DNA from: an uncultured Clostridia bacterium | GTDB lineage: Bacteria > Bacillota > Clostridia > Oscillospirales > Acutalibacteraceae | Assembly: GCA_947589485.1 (NCBI GenBank) | Contig: CANQBK010000018.1 | Location: forward strand, 1-33,600 | Length of the DNA stretch: 33,600 nucleotides | Direction of reading: 5' to 3' | Shown here: piece by piece, positions 7,231 to 15,780 of the stretch | Position numbering within the stretch: the first letter of the stretch is position 1 | Layout: every line of letters begins with the position of its first letter | Notes under the pieces: model-generated | Told to the model about the DNA's origin: nothing | The model's database searches: none | Seen by the model: the letters and a program-made list of their open reading frames with translations, nothing else | Position numbers and translations under genes: made by a program

Positions 7231-8160
7231 TTATTGTTCTTGTTCCTGTTTGACGCCCAAAAAACGGCTTTGACGTTCCAAACGCTTTTTTATTTGTTTT
7301 ATAAAGCTGTCAGGCTCGGTCACCTTTAACAGCGGACCGAAAGACAGTACCCTTATCAACAGCTCCGTTTCGTCAAGGCTGTCGTAATATATTATTAATC
7401 GGTATTTATTTCTGTCGATTTGTACGGCTTCCTTTTTAAAATGTGAAAAATGCAGCATTGCCCTTTCAAGGGCGTTTCGCTTGTTTGTCAGTTCGATTTT
7501 AATTTGTTTTTCAACCGTTTTTTCGAGTTTTTTCTTTTCGGTAAATTTGCCGTAAAATGTTTCGCAGTAAACTATTCTTCCAAGATTTATTACAGACCGT
7601 TTATTCGTTTCTCGGCATATAAGTCTGAATTTATCGTCCTTTTCGGAATACTCCAAATGTTCGGGAACCATTTTTATCTCTATAAGCATATTTTTTCGGT
7701 TCTTGATACCTATTTTCAGCGGTCGGTTATTCCTGACGGCATTTAAAATCAATTTAAAATTTTTGATATATTCTTTGTCGTCATAAGGGTCGCCGTCGCC
7801 GTAGCGGTCAAATATACAATAATCGTTTTCGGTAAAAAGCGGTTCCGTGTCGTCAAGCCCGTCAATGTCTATGTCAAACAGTTTTATTCGCCTGTCAGAT
7901 AAAATCGCTTTCAGCCACATTTTTTCCGCTTTTGTAATCGGTATCGACGGGGCGTGCTTAATAGAAGTTTTTCCGTCACCTTTAAGCAGGAGCCATTTTT
8001 GAGAAAGAAGAGCCGACTCCACTGCCGATATGCTCTCGGAGAAAGCATATTTTCGGACTATTTGGCGTATATCGCAGGCGTTGATATTTTTCTTGACTGC
8101 CTCTTTTAGAATTTCCTCAACACACTTGTAATACAATCCGTAAATTTCGCTGAATATCAT
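7231..8160 (-). CDS. WYL-domain family regulator (second of pair)
   Basis: A 309-residue protein that I assign to the WYL group of transcriptional regulators. The middle (about residues 140-205) has the beta-rich pattern of a WYL domain. The C-terminal region (YRLIIYYDSLDETELLIRVL and on) is the WCX extension that follows WYL domains. The classic W-Y-L triplet itself is not obvious, and the N-terminal part is a divergent helical domain. WYL proteins sense ligands or nucleic acids and control, among others, surface, defence and DNA-repair genes. Its ATG overlaps the stop of the upstream WYL gene by four bases, so the two are translationally coupled and probably form a heteromer. Confidence 0.75.
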   Translation of the reverse strand: MIFSEIYGLYYKCVEEILKEAVKKNINACDIRQIVRKYAFSESISAVESALLSQKWLLLKGDGKTSIKHAPSIPITKAEKMWLKAILSDRRIKLFDIDIDGLDDTEPLFTENDYCIFDRYGDGDPYDDKEYIKNFKLILNAVRNNRPLKIGIKNRKNMLIEIKMVPEHLEYSEKDDKFRLICRETNKRSVINLGRIVYCETFYGKFTEKKKLEKTVEKQIKIELTNKRNALERAMLHFSHFKKEAVQIDRNKYRLIIYYDSLDETELLIRVLSFGPLLKVTEPDSFIKQIKKRLERQSRFLGVKQEQEQ

Positions 8161-9401
8161 TGAACGGCACCTCTGTCTATTCCATACATTTTATACATTT
8201 CGTCGAGGTCGGACATAAACTGTTTCTGAAGTGAAGCGTTTGAAAATTTTATGTCCGTGATTCTGCATATAAATGTTCTTATCCACGGCAAAAGCTCGTT
8301 TGCGTCATATACCTCGGCATAGAACCTTGCGGTATTTGGAGATTTTATTTCAACCGTTCCGCACCGTTTTTCTCTTTGGAGTCTTTTTAAAATATATTCC
8401 TCGTTGTTGTCAAAGTAAACGGTAAATTCCACGCTTTGTTTTTCGGCGTCTTTTATATATGTGCTTACGCCCCATATATTTTTTCTTGTTTTTTCAAAAG
8501 ATTCTCGGATACAGTCAAAATTATCAGCGGCATTTGTTTCCCGTATGTCAATAATGCGGTCAAGTCTTAAAGACACAAAGCGTTTTACCGATATGCGGTA
8601 CGCCATTAAATATTGTCTGCCGCTTTGGGCGCTCATAAATACTTTAAGCGGAACCAGTCCGTTTTGCTTCAATTTGTTTTTCCTTTTGTTTATAAGCGTT
8701 ATGTTAATTTCGCTTTTGTTTTTTATCGCAATAAACACCTTAAAAAGTATTTCACTGTCAAGGGTTTGTGTTATGTAATGGTGCTTAAAACTTATAAGGT
8801 TTTCGTAATTTTCCGTTCTGTCAAGCAAAAACGAACCGACAACACCGCACGGCGCAACCTCCGAATAAAAGTTAAGAGCATCGGCGCAATTTATTTTCAA
8901 TGTTTCCGCTCGGCTGTAATAAACAGTTTTACCGTTTTTTTCTGCTGTTATAATGCCCGCGTCAGTATATTCCTTTAATTTTTTGCGTACTGTTGACTTG
9001 TCGAACATTTTTGCATTATTAAATTCGGACAGATATTCGCTGTCAATTTTGTCGACAATTTCGTTTATTGTAAGGGAAACAGTATTTGAATATAAAATAT
9101 CAAACAGGATAAAGTACAGCGTTATGTCGCCGTCGGTAAAGCTCTTTGTTTTCCATACTCTGTAAAGCGGATTGTGGAACGTATAACGGGTATCTACCGA
9201 AATGAAAAAATTTTTCCCCGAGTCTGTATGTCCGAATTTTATATAATCTTCCAGCCAGCTTTCAATTCTTCTGCGGGCGTCATCGTATGAGCGTGAGCTT
9301 TTTTTGTCGTACTCTCTTCGGCTTTTAAAGCCGTATACATAAAATTCTCTTATATATTCACGGATATTTTCAAAATTTTTGATAAGTTCATTGTAAGGCA
9401 T
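8157..9401 (-). CDS. WYL-domain family regulator (first of pair)
   Basis: A 414-residue regulator with an N-terminal region resembling a winged helix (segment around KMFDKSTVRKKLKEYTDAG, a typical recognition-helix pattern). A WYL-type domain follows (PLKVFMSAQSGRQYLMAYR and RFVSLRLDRI), then a WCX-like C-terminus ending near FMSDLDEMYKMYG. It is longer than single-domain WYL regulators. GAAAGGAGG lies 9 bases before the ATG. It is 77 bases downstream of the large surface-protein gene and overlaps the next WYL gene by four bases, so the three genes look like one operon. The palindrome TGACGTCA (9421-9428) sits right beside the ribosome site and could be an operator. Confidence 0.8.
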   Translation of the reverse strand: MPYNELIKNFENIREYIREFYVYGFKSRREYDKKSSRSYDDARRRIESWLEDYIKFGHTDSGKNFFISVDTRYTFHNPLYRVWKTKSFTDGDITLYFILFDILYSNTVSLTINEIVDKIDSEYLSEFNNAKMFDKSTVRKKLKEYTDAGIITAEKNGKTVYYSRAETLKINCADALNFYSEVAPCGVVGSFLLDRTENYENLISFKHHYITQTLDSEILFKVFIAIKNKSEINITLINKRKNKLKQNGLVPLKVFMSAQSGRQYLMAYRISVKRFVSLRLDRIIDIRETNAADNFDCIRESFEKTRKNIWGVSTYIKDAEKQSVEFTVYFDNNEEYILKRLQREKRCGTVEIKSPNTARFYAEVYDANELLPWIRTFICRITDIKFSNASLQKQFMSDLDEMYKMYGIDRGAVQ

Positions 9402-9478
9402 ATTCTTGTTCCTCCTTTCGTGACGTCAAGAATTTGTTCTGCTTTTTGCGCTGTAATGTTTGGCGGCGGTTTATGAGG

Positions 9479-12403
9479 TTACTGTTCGGAATATTTAAGT
9501 ACGCTTTCCGCATAAAGGTCGATGCCCAAAGTGCAGTTTGGGTGTATATGGTCAACCATATAATCGGACGCAGTGTGTTTTTTAAGGAAATCCTTAATGT
9601 ACCCGTTGGGGTCGCTGAATATGTATCCGTTTTTTTTGCACATCTCTTTTAAAGCAAGCGTATATTCCTTAAAAAGCTCGTCCCTTTTTTCAATGTTGTT
9701 CTTGCATACAGGGTCATTTTCAAGTGCGAACCACGGAGCAATAAAACAAAAACAGGCGTCGGGGTTTTCCTTTAGTATTCTTTCGGTAAAGCTCTCAAGT
9801 TGGTAAATATATTCTTCCTTTGTCATTGCACAGGTTTTTTTATTGCGGTACCTAACATCGTTTGTACCTATTGCAACAATATAAAGTGAATAATCGGTGC
9901 TCGGTTTGGTAAGGAACTGCTTTGTTGTCGTTCCGCCCTTTGCACATTGATATGTGTGCGGATTTAATTTTTCAATCGGTCTGTACCAGCCGTATCCGCC
10001 GTTTTTGGTACCCTCGGTAACACTGTCGCCCACATAACATACACTTTTTGCTGATGTTATCTTTTTGTAAAGAACAGTATTTTTTATTTCGTCGCTTATT
10101 TTAATCTGTTCGCATCGGGGCAGATACAAGCCGTTCGGCGTCAGGTAGTACCTTTCCTTTGTAAGGTCGGAGGAAATTTCATTGCCGAGCATTATTTTTG
10201 TAATATGCCTTTGGACTTCATCTGTTCTTTCCGAATCATAAGAGGAAATTTGAGATTTTGCCTGCTCGCCGTTAAGAAGCTCGTATGTGGGAGCCGTTCT
10301 GTAATTACCGTCGGGCATAGATTCCGTCTGCATAGGTATTACAGATGCACAATGCGGTTTTTTAGTTTTGTTGTCAATATATATTTCAGCCATAGCGGAC
10401 GCATCTCCAAAGTTTTTACGGTTAGTATCGGTAAAATTTCCCGTACAGTTTACAATAACTTGTGTTTTGCCGTTATGTTCAGATATTTGTAAGGGCTGTA
10501 CGGAATTTGCGTGACAGTTTAGGATTATGTCGGCTCCTAATGAAATAAAAATATCGTTCCACGTTTTTTGATATTCATCGGGGCTTTCCGTGACCTTTTC
10601 ACCCATATTCGGCAGTACAAGTATGATGTCGGGGCTGAGCTTTTTGGCGTTTTTAAAGTCGTTAACTACACGTTTTTTTGCCTCTTCAAAGTTTTTGCCT
10701 TTCGGGTCTGCCGTCAGGGAGGTCAGGTAAGAGTATTTATCCGAGAGCAGGCAATCCTCGGCAAAGTTGTTTGAACCACAGGCGTATGACAGAACTGCTA
10801 TTTTTATGCCGTTCTTTTCAATAATTTTAACCTTATTTTTTTCTTCTGCGTTTCTGTATGTACCGGTGTGGTCCAGCTTAAGCCTGTCAAGCACGTCAAG
10901 AGTTCTTATGGCTCCGTCAATGCCATTGTCAAGAAAGTGGTCGTTTGCAGTTGCAACAAAATCGAAACCGGCGGATTTTATGGCGTCGGCAAATTCGTCG
11001 GGATAATTAAGCACGGCATTTTTTTCGCCGTCAAGGCTTTCCGCCGAATATCCTGCGGTTTTGCCCGCCGTCGTTCCCCCCAAGGAACATATTGAAATAT
11101 CCGCGTCCGATATGTACTTTTTGGCGTATCCGAAAATACTGTCAAAATTATATTTTCCGTTTTTGTATCCCTGTTTTATCCTGTCCTCGGGGAGAACTAA
11201 ATTACCGGTAAATAATATTTTTGTGCTGTTGTTTATTCTTTTGAGTTGTGTGTCCGAGATTTGTTTATATATTATGCTTGAAGAACTTTTTTGGTTATTT
11301 TGTTTGGCTGATGCGGTTTCAACGCTTACCTTACTTGAAGAGATAATCATATTAATTATCGGAATAATTAATATGAATACGGCAAGTACCGCCGAGATTA
11401 TTCTTACAATATTGGTATATTTTCCTATGCTCCTGCCTTTTATTACAGCAAGGAACGAATCGGTTATTTTGTTTACTGCGGCTGAAACAACATTAAGACT
11501 GCAAATCGCGGTCAATAAAACGGTTTCCAAAAGTCCTGCCAGTATGACATATTCTTCCCTGTTGAAAGCTCCGACAATGTCGGCGCACAATAGTGTCGGT
11601 ATTCGGTGAAGAAGATATATCGACAGCGATGCTTGTCCGGCTTTGGTAATAAAGAATATTTTCCTCTTTGGCGCGCACAAAAACAGAGCGGCTATAAATA
11701 TCGTTGAAATTAAGAATATGCAGAGCCTTTTCAGAACGTCTGTCGGGAGAGTGTATGCGAACATTTGGAGGTCATCTTGCGTGACATTGCCGAATTGGCG
11801 CATAAAAAACAGTGAGAGTATGACCGACAGCAGGATAAGAAAAAAGCCGAATAAATAATGGCGGGCTTTTTTGTTTTTGCAGAAATCCGAGGTTCTTTTG
11901 TTATTTGCTGTCATACCCATTATAAAGAATGGATAAAACGCTGCCGTTCTTGACGCCGCAAGTACATTGTCAACGTCGGGAAAAAATCCTATGGCAAGAG
12001 CGACAACTGTTGATAAAATAAGAGTTTTTTTGTTTATAGGAATATATCTTGACAAAAATCTCCAGACGACAAGCGATATAAGGTACCAGCACGAATTGTA
12101 AGGATATAAAAGTTGGAAATGGGTTTTGTCTGCGGAAAACGAATAAATCATTAATGCCGTATTGAAAATTACATAAGCGGACATCAGCTTTAAAAGAGAT
12201 TCGCCGCTTTTTGAATGTTCGCTTTTGCTGAAATACCCCGAAATAAATACAAACGCCGGCATGTGGAAAACATAAATTGTCTGTACAACGACGGAGATTA
12301 ACGGCGAATCAATAAAATTGTACAGTGTATGACCAAATACTACCAGTATAATCAAAATGCCTTTTATATTATCAAAAAGTGTAATTCTTTTTTTGCCTTC
12401 CAT
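9479..12403 (-). CDS. Three-domain membrane protein: acyltransferase-3, CapA-like, SGNH hydrolase
   Basis: A 974-residue fusion. Residues 1-355 form an acyltransferase-3 membrane domain with about ten hydrophobic segments and the expected catalytic His25 in FGHT. Residues 395-720 match the CapA/PgsA metallophosphatase-like domain in order of motifs. Its usual metal ligands look degraded: GD is TGN (399-401), the NLE segment is SLGGTT, and the GHHPH segment is NCHANSVQP. Residues 787-974 form an SGNH/GDSL hydrolase with GDSVTEG (Ser794), GTND (846-849) and DHIH (Asp951, His954). AT3-SGNH fusions acetylate surface polysaccharides; here a CapA-like module is placed between them. I infer modification of a cell-surface glycan or poly-amino acid. 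AGAGG lies upstream of the ATG. The WYL regulator pair follows in the same direction. Confidence 0.88.
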   Translation of the reverse strand: MEGKKRITLFDNIKGILIILVVFGHTLYNFIDSPLISVVVQTIYVFHMPAFVFISGYFSKSEHSKSGESLLKLMSAYVIFNTALMIYSFSADKTHFQLLYPYNSCWYLISLVVWRFLSRYIPINKKTLILSTVVALAIGFFPDVDNVLAASRTAAFYPFFIMGMTANNKRTSDFCKNKKARHYLFGFFLILLSVILSLFFMRQFGNVTQDDLQMFAYTLPTDVLKRLCIFLISTIFIAALFLCAPKRKIFFITKAGQASLSIYLLHRIPTLLCADIVGAFNREEYVILAGLLETVLLTAICSLNVVSAAVNKITDSFLAVIKGRSIGKYTNIVRIISAVLAVFILIIPIINMIISSSKVSVETASAKQNNQKSSSSIIYKQISDTQLKRINNSTKILFTGNLVLPEDRIKQGYKNGKYNFDSIFGYAKKYISDADISICSLGGTTAGKTAGYSAESLDGEKNAVLNYPDEFADAIKSAGFDFVATANDHFLDNGIDGAIRTLDVLDRLKLDHTGTYRNAEEKNKVKIIEKNGIKIAVLSYACGSNNFAEDCLLSDKYSYLTSLTADPKGKNFEEAKKRVVNDFKNAKKLSPDIILVLPNMGEKVTESPDEYQKTWNDIFISLGADIILNCHANSVQPLQISEHNGKTQVIVNCTGNFTDTNRKNFGDASAMAEIYIDNKTKKPHCASVIPMQTESMPDGNYRTAPTYELLNGEQAKSQISSYDSERTDEVQRHITKIMLGNEISSDLTKERYYLTPNGLYLPRCEQIKISDEIKNTVLYKKITSAKSVCYVGDSVTEGTKNGGYGWYRPIEKLNPHTYQCAKGGTTTKQFLTKPSTDYSLYIVAIGTNDVRYRNKKTCAMTKEEYIYQLESFTERILKENPDACFCFIAPWFALENDPVCKNNIEKRDELFKEYTLALKEMCKKNGYIFSDPNGYIKDFLKKHTASDYMVDHIHPNCTLGIDLYAESVLKYSEQ

Positions 12404-12462
12404 TTAAAATATCGACCTCTTATATTTTTATTTTGCCTTAATATTTTTCTGCTGAATATCGA

Positions 12463-12486
12463 CGGCTGCTTTGCGGTCAGCAGCCG
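12463..12486. other. Hairpin in the divergent spacer of the AT3 fusion and TetR genes
   Basis: CGGCTGCT (12463-12470) and AGCAGCCG (12479-12486) form a perfect 8-bp inverted repeat with an 8-base centre. No T run follows on either strand. It may be an operator or a leader hairpin for the minus-strand fusion gene. AATATCGAC occurs twice nearby (about 12407 and 12455). Confidence 0.45.
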
Positions 12487-12525
12487 AAAGTCTTTTAAAA
12501 TTCATTTTTATGTATTTAAAGAATA

Positions 12526-12554
12526 TTGCGGTTTTTTGTCAAATATGATAAAAT
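12526..12554 (+). promoter_or_regulatory. Promoter of the TetR gene
   Basis: TTGCGG (12526-12531) and TAAAAT (12549-12554) are spaced by 17 bases and lie 35 bases before the TetR start at 12589. The promoter position also argues against a start at 12526. Confidence 0.6.
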
Positions 12555-12588
12555 CAAAGTGTTAAATATTATTATTCGGGTGGTACTT

Positions 12589-13179
12589 ATGTCTGAGTCT
12601 TTAATAACAAAAAAAGCAATTGCCGATGGGTTCAGGTCTTTAACGGAAAAAAAAGCCTTTGATAAAATTACCGTTTCCGATATAACATCTGCCTGCGGAC
12701 TTAACCGTCAAACATTTTACTATCATTTCAGGGACAAATACGAGCTTATAAACTGGATATTTTATAATGAAATTATAAGCCCGATAACCGAAAATTATAA
12801 TATAGACGAATGGAGTGACGGAATATTACAAACGCTTAAAACCCTTAAAGCACATTCAAAATTTTACATAAATGCTCTTAATACACCGTACAGCGATGAA
12901 TTTAGGAAATATTTTTGCAGTGTTACGGCACAGCTGTTCAGCCGCGTCCTTGACCGTGTAGTTCAAGGGTACAGCAGGTCTGCCGAAGTAATAGATATAA
13001 AATTTGTTTCCGAGTTTTTATCTTACGGTGTTTCGGGAAGTATAATAAATTGGATACTTACAGGTATGAAAGAAAGTCCGGAAAGCGTTGCCTTAAAAAT
13101 AAAAAATATTATAACAGACAGCAAAAGCGTTGTTTCCGCACATTATATGAACAGCGGCAAAAGCAATTGCTGTTTGTGA
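12589..13179 (+). CDS. TetR/AcrR family regulator, DhaS-like
   Basis: A 196-residue TetR-type repressor. The N-terminal helix-turn-helix is in ITVSDITSACGLNRQTFYYH and continues FRDKYELINWIFY, a pattern close to the DhaS-like group with a TetR_C_8-type C-terminal domain. That group includes regulators of dihydroxyacetone kinase, but many members control other genes. I chose the ATG at 12589 because GGGTGG precedes it and the promoter at 12526-12554 lies over any longer start. It is divergent from the three-domain surface protein gene with 185 bases between them, and that gene is the natural candidate target. This last point is inference only. Confidence 0.88.
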   Translation: MSESLITKKAIADGFRSLTEKKAFDKITVSDITSACGLNRQTFYYHFRDKYELINWIFYNEIISPITENYNIDEWSDGILQTLKTLKAHSKFYINALNTPYSDEFRKYFCSVTAQLFSRVLDRVVQGYSRSAEVIDIKFVSEFLSYGVSGSIINWILTGMKESPESVALKIKNIITDSKSVVSAHYMNSGKSNCCL

Positions 13180-13187
13180 TTGCTTTT
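13159..13187. terminator. Terminator between the TetR gene and birA
   Basis: AAAAGCAAT (13159-13167) pairs with ATTGCTTTT (13179-13187) around an 11-base loop, with T residues at the end of the second arm. It overlaps the stop codon of the TetR gene and sits between convergent genes, so it can serve both directions. Confidence 0.6.
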
Positions 13188-13205
13188 CGGCGGGGCGGCT
13201 TTGTT

Positions 13206-14168
13206 TTAATATATTCCTTGGACTGATATTTCCCCTGAGTTTACTGTTATTGTTTCATTGCCGCAGTCGATTATCAATTCTCCGTTAGGTGTTATGTCCC
13301 GTGCAACGCCTTTTATGAGGTTACCGTTTCTTTCGACGGAAACGCTCTGTCCGAGCGTGGCGCACAGCTTTTTAAATTCATTAATATATTCCGCAGATAC
13401 GCTGACAAGGAACGATTTTATAACCTTGTCCAAACTGTTTATTACTTCGGCAAAAAAATCTGTTCTGTCGATTTTTTTTCCTGTTTCAAGAAATAAAGAT
13501 GTTGCTTTGTGTTTTATTTCATCGGCAAAAACGGTATTGTTGACGTTTATTCCTATTCCTATTGCTACATAGTCCAAACGGTCGCTTTGTGCAGCCATTT
13601 CCGTAAGTATCCCGCAGATTTTTTTCCTGCCGATTATAATGTCGTTCGGCCATTTGATTTTTGCGTCGCAGCCCGTATATTTTCTTATTGCAAGGCAAAC
13701 CGCATAGCCGGACGCAAGCGTGACGGACGGGATTTCGACGGGAGGAAGCTCGGGACGTATAAGAGCCGTAAAATAAAGTCCGTCTTTTGAGGATTCCCAG
13801 GAACGTCCGAATCGTCCTTTTCCGGCAGTTTGCGTTTCGGCGGCAATGATAAGTCCGCCCGGCGCTCCGTTTGAGGCTCGCCGTTTTATTTCATTGTTGG
13901 TAGAATCCACGCTTTTCATTACAATTATTTCCGTGCCTACCGTATCAACGCTGAGCTTGCTTTTTATAATATCGGTATCTATTATATCGGGACATTCTTT
14001 CAGCATATAGCCCCTGTTTCGTACCGAATCTATGATATATCCCTCATCTTTCAACAGGTTTATGTTTTTCCATACTGCTGTACGGGAAACGCCAAGATCC
14101 TTGCTTATTCGTTCTCCGGAAATATATCCCTCGGCGGCTTTAAGCTCGGAAAGTATTTTGTTCTTCAT
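13206..14168 (-). CDS. birA: Biotin--protein ligase and biotin operon repressor
   Basis: A 320-residue bifunctional BirA. It activates biotin as biotinyl-AMP and attaches it to a lysine of carrier proteins such as carboxylase subunits. The N-terminal helix-turn-helix (about residues 1-60, GERISKDLGVSRTAVWKNI) makes it a likely DNA-binding repressor of biotin genes. The ligase domain shows the ATP/biotin loop GKGRFGRSW and the KWPNDI motif; a small SH3-like C-terminal domain closes it. I place the start at the ATG at 14168 because AGGGAG lies 8 bases upstream; the GTG at 14177 lies inside that spacing. No biotin synthesis gene is in the window. Confidence 0.94.
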   Translation of the reverse strand: MKNKILSELKAAEGYISGERISKDLGVSRTAVWKNINLLKDEGYIIDSVRNRGYMLKECPDIIDTDIIKSKLSVDTVGTEIIVMKSVDSTNNEIKRRASNGAPGGLIIAAETQTAGKGRFGRSWESSKDGLYFTALIRPELPPVEIPSVTLASGYAVCLAIRKYTGCDAKIKWPNDIIIGRKKICGILTEMAAQSDRLDYVAIGIGINVNNTVFADEIKHKATSLFLETGKKIDRTDFFAEVINSLDKVIKSFLVSVSAEYINEFKKLCATLGQSVSVERNGNLIKGVARDITPNGELIIDCGNETITVNSGEISVQGIY

Positions 14169-14198
14169 TTTAAACACTCCCTGTAAGGTAATTAGAAA

Positions 14199-14224
14199 AA
14201 AGGCGAGGCGGAAAGCCTCGCTTT
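14199..14224. terminator. Terminator downstream of the acidic-tail protein gene
   Basis: GCGAGGC (14203-14209) and GCCTCGC (14215-14221) form a GC-rich stem with a 5-base loop, flanked by A runs on the left and T on the right. Read on the minus strand it follows the 14257-14916 gene and ends in a run of T, separating it from birA. Confidence 0.85.
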
Positions 14225-14256
14225 TAAAATATTATAATGATAGTATAGGAACACGA

Positions 14257-14916
14257 TCAAACTATCGGGTCATTGTCACTGTCATTTGCCGCTTCGGAGT
14301 CTGATTCCCTGACAACGGTTTTCTTCTTTGAAGAGGAACGTTTCTTTTTAAGACTTGCGGCAGAGTCTGTTTTTTTCTCGGAAACCGCAGGCGGTTCGGC
14401 TTCGGCTTTGGGTTCTTCATTAATGACCGCATCGGAATCGGGAACTTCCTTTGCAGAGTCCGTTTCCTCGGTTTTTTCAGCCTTTTCAGCTTCGGGTTCG
14501 GCATAGGCTATGGTAATATCCTCGTCGTCGATTTCTTCATTTATGGTCTCGGCATCTATTTCGTCAATATCTGCGCTGTCCTGTTCTTCGTTAACGACGT
14601 CATTTTCATTAAAGCCCGGTTTCGGAACACCGTATTTTGATGTGTAATTATATCTTGCTCTTGCTTTTTTGAGCCTTACCTTTGAATCTTGAATCAGGTT
14701 TATAATCTGTTCGGTTTCGGCTTGGGTTTCTTCACCGTTTTCTTCGAGCTTTTTAAGATAAATTTTTCCCAGTGCAATATAGGCATTGTTTAAAATTTCC
14801 GTTTCGTTTTGTATAATAACGTCCAAACGGTTGAGCTGAGCGCATTGTCTGTTTTTGTCGATTATATAATCAATTGATTGTAAAAGAGTGCCGCTTATTT
14901 TGTCTACAAAATTCAT
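14257..14916 (-). CDS. Unknown protein with helical N-terminus and charged tail
   Basis: A 219-residue protein of no known function. The first 110 residues are helical and probably coiled-coil, with a pattern seen in small zinc-ribbon or membrane-associated helper proteins (LNRLDVIIQNETEILNNAYI, then LGKIYLKKLEENG). The second half is a low-complexity acidic tail rich in Glu, Asp, Ala and Ser. It ends in a short Lys/Arg-Ser patch (SLKKKRSSSKKK) and another acidic stretch. There is no signal peptide. GGAGG lies 9 bases before the ATG, and a TATAAT on the minus strand (14955-14950) suggests its own promoter. The terminator at 14199 closes it. It may be a scaffold or envelope-associated cytoplasmic protein, but there is no direct evidence. 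Confidence 0.75.
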   Translation of the reverse strand: MNFVDKISGTLLQSIDYIIDKNRQCAQLNRLDVIIQNETEILNNAYIALGKIYLKKLEENGEETQAETEQIINLIQDSKVRLKKARARYNYTSKYGVPKPGFNENDVVNEEQDSADIDEIDAETINEEIDDEDITIAYAEPEAEKAEKTEETDSAKEVPDSDAVINEEPKAEAEPPAVSEKKTDSAASLKKKRSSSKKKTVVRESDSEAANDSDNDPIV

Positions 14917-15004
14917 AACCGATTACCTCCGTAAAATGGTGTTTTCTTTATTATACAACATTTTAATTTTAAATAAAAGAGCTTTTTTAATTTATCCGCA
15001 AAAT

Positions 15005-15670
15005 TCAGCCGCTGTTTTCCGACAGAGCCTTTTCGGAGAAAAAGGTTTGCGTTTCTTCATATTCCCCGACGGCTATAACATAGTCTTTGCTTTTTTTCGG
15101 AATAATATATGCGATTTTACCGCTTACGGTTCCATCATAATAATATTTTCCATCGGTAATGTTTAAGGTAACTGTCCCGAACGGTTCGCCGTCCTTTAAT
15201 ATATTGCCGCCGCCAAGACCGCTTATAAACGATGTTATGGAAGAATCGGCGCCGCCGTCGTCAACGGGAAAACCGTCAAGATATATTTCGTATTCGGCAA
15301 CAGCCCATTCCGTGTCCTTTTCCGGTTCGGTGTATGTGTACGACTTGCTTTTTTGTGTAAATTCCTTTACGGTTTCCGCCGCCTGACCGCCCCGTATTAT
15401 CCTTGTCACTTTGACGGGGACATTTACATAGGATTGATTTTTTGTGCAGTATTTTGAGGCGATTCCCCATGTATCGAGTGCCAAGGGGGAGTTTGCCGAG
15501 GAGGACGCCGTGGTGGGTTTGCTTTGTTCTTCCGCCGTTTTTTCACTGTCCGTTTGCACACGGCTTGTGTCTGTATCGGCTTTTTCGGAAGAATCGGAAG
15601 TCGTACCGCTACACGCAGAGGAAGATAAAATCATTCCCACCGCCAAAAGTACGGTAAAAATTTTTTTCAT
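15005..15670 (-). CDS. Putative lipoprotein, function unknown
   Basis: A 221-residue lipoprotein with signal peptide and lipobox SSSAC (Cys20). An Asp/Ser/Thr-rich linker covers about residues 22-62. The remaining domain starts with a segment like those of DUF4352-style extracellular beta-sandwich proteins (VPVKVTRIIRGG, then WAVAEYEIYL, then FGTVTLNI and YYYDGTVSGKIAYII). I base this resemblance on the pattern of alternating strands only. It is 110 bases after secA on the same strand, but a hairpin at 15728 separates them. The ribosome site is weak (GGGAATGA). Role unknown. Confidence 0.75.
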   Translation of the reverse strand: MKKIFTVLLAVGMILSSSACSGTTSDSSEKADTDTSRVQTDSEKTAEEQSKPTTASSSANSPLALDTWGIASKYCTKNQSYVNVPVKVTRIIRGGQAAETVKEFTQKSKSYTYTEPEKDTEWAVAEYEIYLDGFPVDDGGADSSITSFISGLGGGNILKDGEPFGTVTLNITDGKYYYDGTVSGKIAYIIPKKSKDYVIAVGEYEETQTFFSEKALSENSG

Positions 15671-15727
15671 TTGCAGTCATTCCCAATTTTTGATTTTATA
15701 TTAATGTGCCGTGCTGTTATAAATTAC

Positions 15728-15758
15728 CCTCCCTCGATATTTTACAAATCGGGGGAGG
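15728..15758 (-). terminator. Hairpin downstream of secA
   Basis: CCTCCCTCGAT (15728-15738) pairs with ATCGGGGGAGG (15748-15758), an 11-bp stem with one G-T wobble and a 9-base loop. On the minus strand only three consecutive T follow within the next ten bases, so termination may be partial. It marks the end of secA. Confidence 0.6.
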
Positions 15759-15780
15759 ATGCGTTTTTGCACGCCTTGGG

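Noticed and set aside
9421-9428. TGACGTCA palindrome as a promoter element for the WYL genes
   Set aside because: It is only about 20 bases from the start codon, too close for a -35 box with a full promoter. It is kept only as a possible operator.
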